A stretch of 64,000 bases of DNA from Struthio camelus (taxonomy: Eukaryota > Chordata > Aves > Struthioniformes > Struthionidae). Made by a program: the position numbers and the translations under genes. Of the stretch, positions 61,301 through 64,000 are shown one piece after another. Numbering within the stretch: position 1 is the first letter of the stretch; every line of letters begins with the position of its first letter. The notes beneath the pieces were generated by a model. It was not told where the DNA came from and did not search any database. It saw only the letters and a list, made by a program, of their open reading frames with translations. The DNA lies in contig NC_090942.1 in assembly GCF_040807025.1 (NCBI RefSeq), positions 181,363,247-181,427,246 of the forward strand, written 5' to 3'.

Positions 61301-63824
61301 GCTGGGGCCGAGGCTCTCACTGGTGCTGGGGAGGATCTAGGCTGTTGGGGCCAGGAGAGACGAGGCTGGCAGCTCTGTGCCTTGGGCACTGTCCGCGACT
61401 CTTTTCCGGCGCGTTCCAGCAAGCGCTGTATCTTCCGGGCAGCTCAGATGCCAAAGGCAGTGGGAGTGCTGGCCTGTTCAAAAGGGAGGTGTAGCTGTGG
61501 CAAAGATGCTGGTCTGAAGCGTGTCCCACCTTGCTTTGCCTGTGTCAGTCCCTGCTGGATCTGCTCCTTTCCAGGTTCCTGATGCAGAGAAGCTGCGGGA
61601 TCCCATATTACTGCGAGGAACTGCTGAGCGACCTTAAGCGCCACGACATGCTCTTGTTCCACCTGCTGCGGAAGGGCGAGAAAACGGAGGACAAGTGGGA
61701 GAGCCTCTTCAGTAAGCACCTTTGTGGCTGACGGCCTGGCTGCTGCGGCCCATCTTCCAGAGCACGTTGTTGCCCTGGGCTTCCCCTGTGAAGCTGGCAC
61801 AGGCTGGTGTTGCAGCAGTAGAGGCCTTGGCCTGGCTCAGGCGTGGGCTCCTGCATGCCTTGCTGCTGGGATAGCCTAAGCACAGGCTGGGGAGTTTGGG
61901 TGGCTTTGTGAGGCGAAGCAATGCGGACGGGGCAGAAAATTGCAAAGGAGGGGAAGAGACGCTCCCTGGCACTAAGCTCAGCCCTGGTATTGTCTGGAGG
62001 CAGCATGAACGGGGGCGGTTATTGTGGAGCAGTGCGGAGAGTGGCGTGGCTGCAGTGTGCCTTGGGTGCAGCCGCGCGGTGGATTTATGCTGCCACGGAC
62101 CGCAGGGCCCAGCTGCTGTGAGACCTGCTCGGGGGATGAATGCTAAAGGGTGGAAGATGGAGGGCAAGCGGGAGGTCACGGCCTGAATCGTCTCCCTTTT
62201 TGAAAATCGCTTTACGCTGCTCTCTTGCTCCGCTCAGCTTCTGTAACGGAGGCTTCCCCTGCCGCAGCCTCCTGGAGCTCCAGCGCGGGGAAGGACCGCA
62301 GGGTGTGCACCATCAGACCTGACGTGAACCTGCAGAGCATCGTGCTTCCCTCCACCTTGAAAGGTGAGGGGCCGAGCCCCGCTGCGGCGGCTGGCGGCTG
62401 CACGGAGGTTCTTTCCCGGGGCGTGGGCTAGAGAGAGGCTGCGCGTCTGCGTGCTGCAGAGTTACCCCTCTCAGCTCTGGGGCTCTGCTGGGAAGGTGGC
62501 TCTGGTCCCGCTGGTTCTTCCCATTTCTCGGGGTGCTGGATGGGAGGCTGGGAATGAGCTTCCCTGCCCTCTAGCTGTGACCTTGCGCAGTGAGCCTGGC
62601 AGAAACGTTCCCCAAGGAACATGTGTTTCTCCTTTTCCCGGTCCTTGCTTCCTGTGCTTGCAGGAGGAGCAGAGCCGTGTTGGAGATACGTGCCCTGGGT
62701 TGCGACTGCCCAAGGGGTTTGGTCCCTAGGAAAGAAGGCTACAAATGTAGCGTCTGGTGTGGTGAAGCTAAGGCAGCCTCGGCAGCCTCAGGCTTGGGAG
62801 AGGGCAAGAGAGAGACCTGTGGCTTGTTTTTGACAGGGATTGCGCTGGCTGAGGTGGACAGCATGAAGCCCTCGGAGCGGATGGTCTTGAAGTGCGCAGC
62901 CGTCATCGGGCCGACGTTTACCACCGAGCTGCTGTTACGCCTCCTTCCCAGGTGGACCAGGACCAAGATGAACAAGGCGTTGAATGTCCTGGTGAGAGGC
63001 AACGTCTTGAAGTGGCTGAATGCTGGGAAGGTGCCAGAAGGCAGCAGTGTTCCCGCCGAGGGGTCCGCCACCTCTCTGGAGGAAGAGAGCGGTAAGTGGT
63101 GATAATGCGCCCCCGGGAGCGTGGTAGGCTCCTGCTGCTCCCGGCTGTGTGGCTGGCGGGGCTCGCCAGGGCACGCTGCACTGCCCCCTCCGGTGGTGTG
63201 TAATGCCCAGGGCCGGCCTTGCTTCTGCTGCCAGCAGCCTCGGCAGCTGCTTGCGGGGGTGCAGCTGAAGGCTGTGCGTTGGGAGGGAGAGCAGGGCGGG
63301 AGCCTGTTGCGCAGGCTGTGCTGGTGTCGGCAAGGCAAACGGGTCCCTTTCACCCTAGCGCTGCGAGGCTCCGAGTGCAGGAGCGCTGGTTTCCTGCCAA
63401 GGATCCACGCCAAGGCCTGTCTTTCGTCCCCCGGCTGTGGCCCCAGCTGTGGCTGATGTGAAGGCCCGTTGCCTTTCAGGTGCCCAGAAGCGGTGCTTGG
63501 GCGAGACCAAGAAGACGGCGAGGCTGCAGTCTGGCGTCCTGACCTTCTGCGCCCCGCTGCTGCGGGAGGCTGCCTACGAGCTGTGGCCCAAGGGACAGAG
63601 GGTGGCCATGCACCACAAGTGCGCGGCCTTCCTGGAGAGGCAAGCGCACAAGTGCCAGTGCTGCGGCGGAGGGGACTTTGTGGCCTTCCACCGCTTGGCC
63701 CTCGGCAGCGCCCAGGAGGCAGAGAGCTGGGACGACCGCGCCAGCGAACGCTACTCGTCCAGCTGGGAGGCCTGGCTGCTCAGACAGGAGGAGCTGAAGA
63801 GGGATGAGCTCCGTGCCACTCCGG
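52346..63824 (+). CDS. ADCY10: Adenylate cyclase type 10 (soluble adenylyl cyclase), copy D, 5' part
   Basis: Third copy seen from its start; the window ends in intron 20. Exons 1-20: 52346-52499, 53307-53411, 53971-54009, 54361-54504, 54807-55012, 55289-55385, 55715-55803, 55985-56176, 56418-56539, 56955-57031, 57374-57563, 58616-58668, 59092-59245, 59648-59840, 60425-60511, 60917-61200, 61575-61711, 62238-62363, 62837-63091, 63480-63824. They encode about residues 1-1017: both cyclase domains, the NTPase region and the start of the C-terminal region. Intron 5 is 15 bp shorter than in B and C. Exon 20 carries two private changes, Glu912Lys (63509-63511) and Arg947His (63614-63616), close to the AYELWPKGQ motif; position 1015 is Thr as in B, position 364 Ala as in B, and position 529 Thr as in C. 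Trp178 (54896-54898) replaces human Arg176. The frame is open throughout. Exons 21-32 are presumed to lie beyond the window. Confidence 0.92.
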
Positions 63825-64000
63825 GTATGCTAGCTGCCGTGCTTTGGAGCCTGGGCCCTCCACACTGTGCTTGCGCAATTAATGGAAGCGCTCCTCTGTC
63901 TCAAGCGCCGTCCGCAGAAGCGTTTTGCTGGAGCCTAGGGATGCTGTCAGCGCAGGGGAGAGGCTTCCCTAAGACTAGCTTAGTCCTCCACTGAGGCCAG
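63480..64000 (+). repeat. Tandem array unit 4, first 521 bp
   Basis: Start of a fourth unit, cut by the window end. It contains exon 20 of copy D and the first part of intron 20. Two private coding changes (63509-63511 and 63614-63616) set it apart from the other three units. Confidence 0.95.

Larger units (their letters stand above)
42333..63479 (+). repeat. Tandem array unit 3 (21,147 bp)
   Basis: Holds exons 20-32 of copy C, a spacer and exons 1-19 of copy D. Compared with unit 2 it lacks 15 bp in intron 5 of copy D and has small insertions near 45271 and 47290. Some sites match unit 1 rather than unit 2 (for example the base after CTCAAG near 42759) and others match unit 2 (GCG for Ala950), giving a mosaic pattern. 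Confidence 0.97.

Noticed and set aside
1-64000. Possibility that the copies are pseudogenes
   Set aside because: No stop, frame break or lost splice site was found in any of the exons checked, and the exon sum is an exact multiple of three with a normal stop.
1-64000. Transposon, retroviral or CRISPR origin of the large repeats
   Set aside because: The repeats carry a whole host split gene. I see no terminal repeats, target-site duplications, integrase or reverse transcriptase frames, and no spacer-repeat array.

Overview
This window is part of a head-to-tail tandem array. One unit of about 21.16 kb is repeated three times in full (1-21173, 21174-42332, 42333-63479), and a fourth starts at 63480. 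Every unit carries the same single-strand (+) split gene. Its spliced exons translate to soluble adenylyl cyclase, adenylate cyclase type 10 (ADCY10, sAC). I identified it by reading exon translations against the human protein as I remember it. The array runs off both ends of the window, so its true borders and copy number are not visible.

Layout: the window opens on the first base of coding exon 20 of copy A, whose last 13 coding exons run to a stop at 7878. Copy B (10016-29045) and copy C (31184-50207) are complete, each with 32 coding exons. Copy D (52346-63824 and beyond) shows exons 1-20 before the window ends. All 31 introns of copies B and C have GT..AG borders and keep the frame. The exons sum to 4851 nt, or 1616 residues plus stop, against 1610 in human sAC. 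A spacer of about 2.1 kb separates each stop codon from the next start codon. It holds the AATAAA signal, which overlaps the stop, and about 150 bp before the next ATG a CCAAT box followed by a DR5 nuclear-receptor-type repeat.

Organism: a vertebrate. The DNA is GC-rich and CpG-rich, introns are short (78 bp to about 1.05 kb), and I recognise no interspersed repeats. This fits a bird or other sauropsid, perhaps a small GC-rich chromosome, but that is inference. Unit identity is very high: I noted roughly 30 substitutions plus a few small indels per 21 kb by eye, or about 99.8-99.9%. The copies are therefore very young or kept alike by gene conversion and unequal exchange.

Function: sAC makes cAMP from ATP in response to bicarbonate and calcium, and its best-known role is in sperm motility and capacitation. 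The catalytic residues I can place are all kept (metal aspartates, Lys of the bicarbonate site, C2 Lys/Asp/Asn/Arg). The human Arg176 switch residue is Trp in all three copies where that exon is visible, and the Walker B glutamate is Asn. The interest here is an expanded, apparently intact sAC family with an altered regulatory site.
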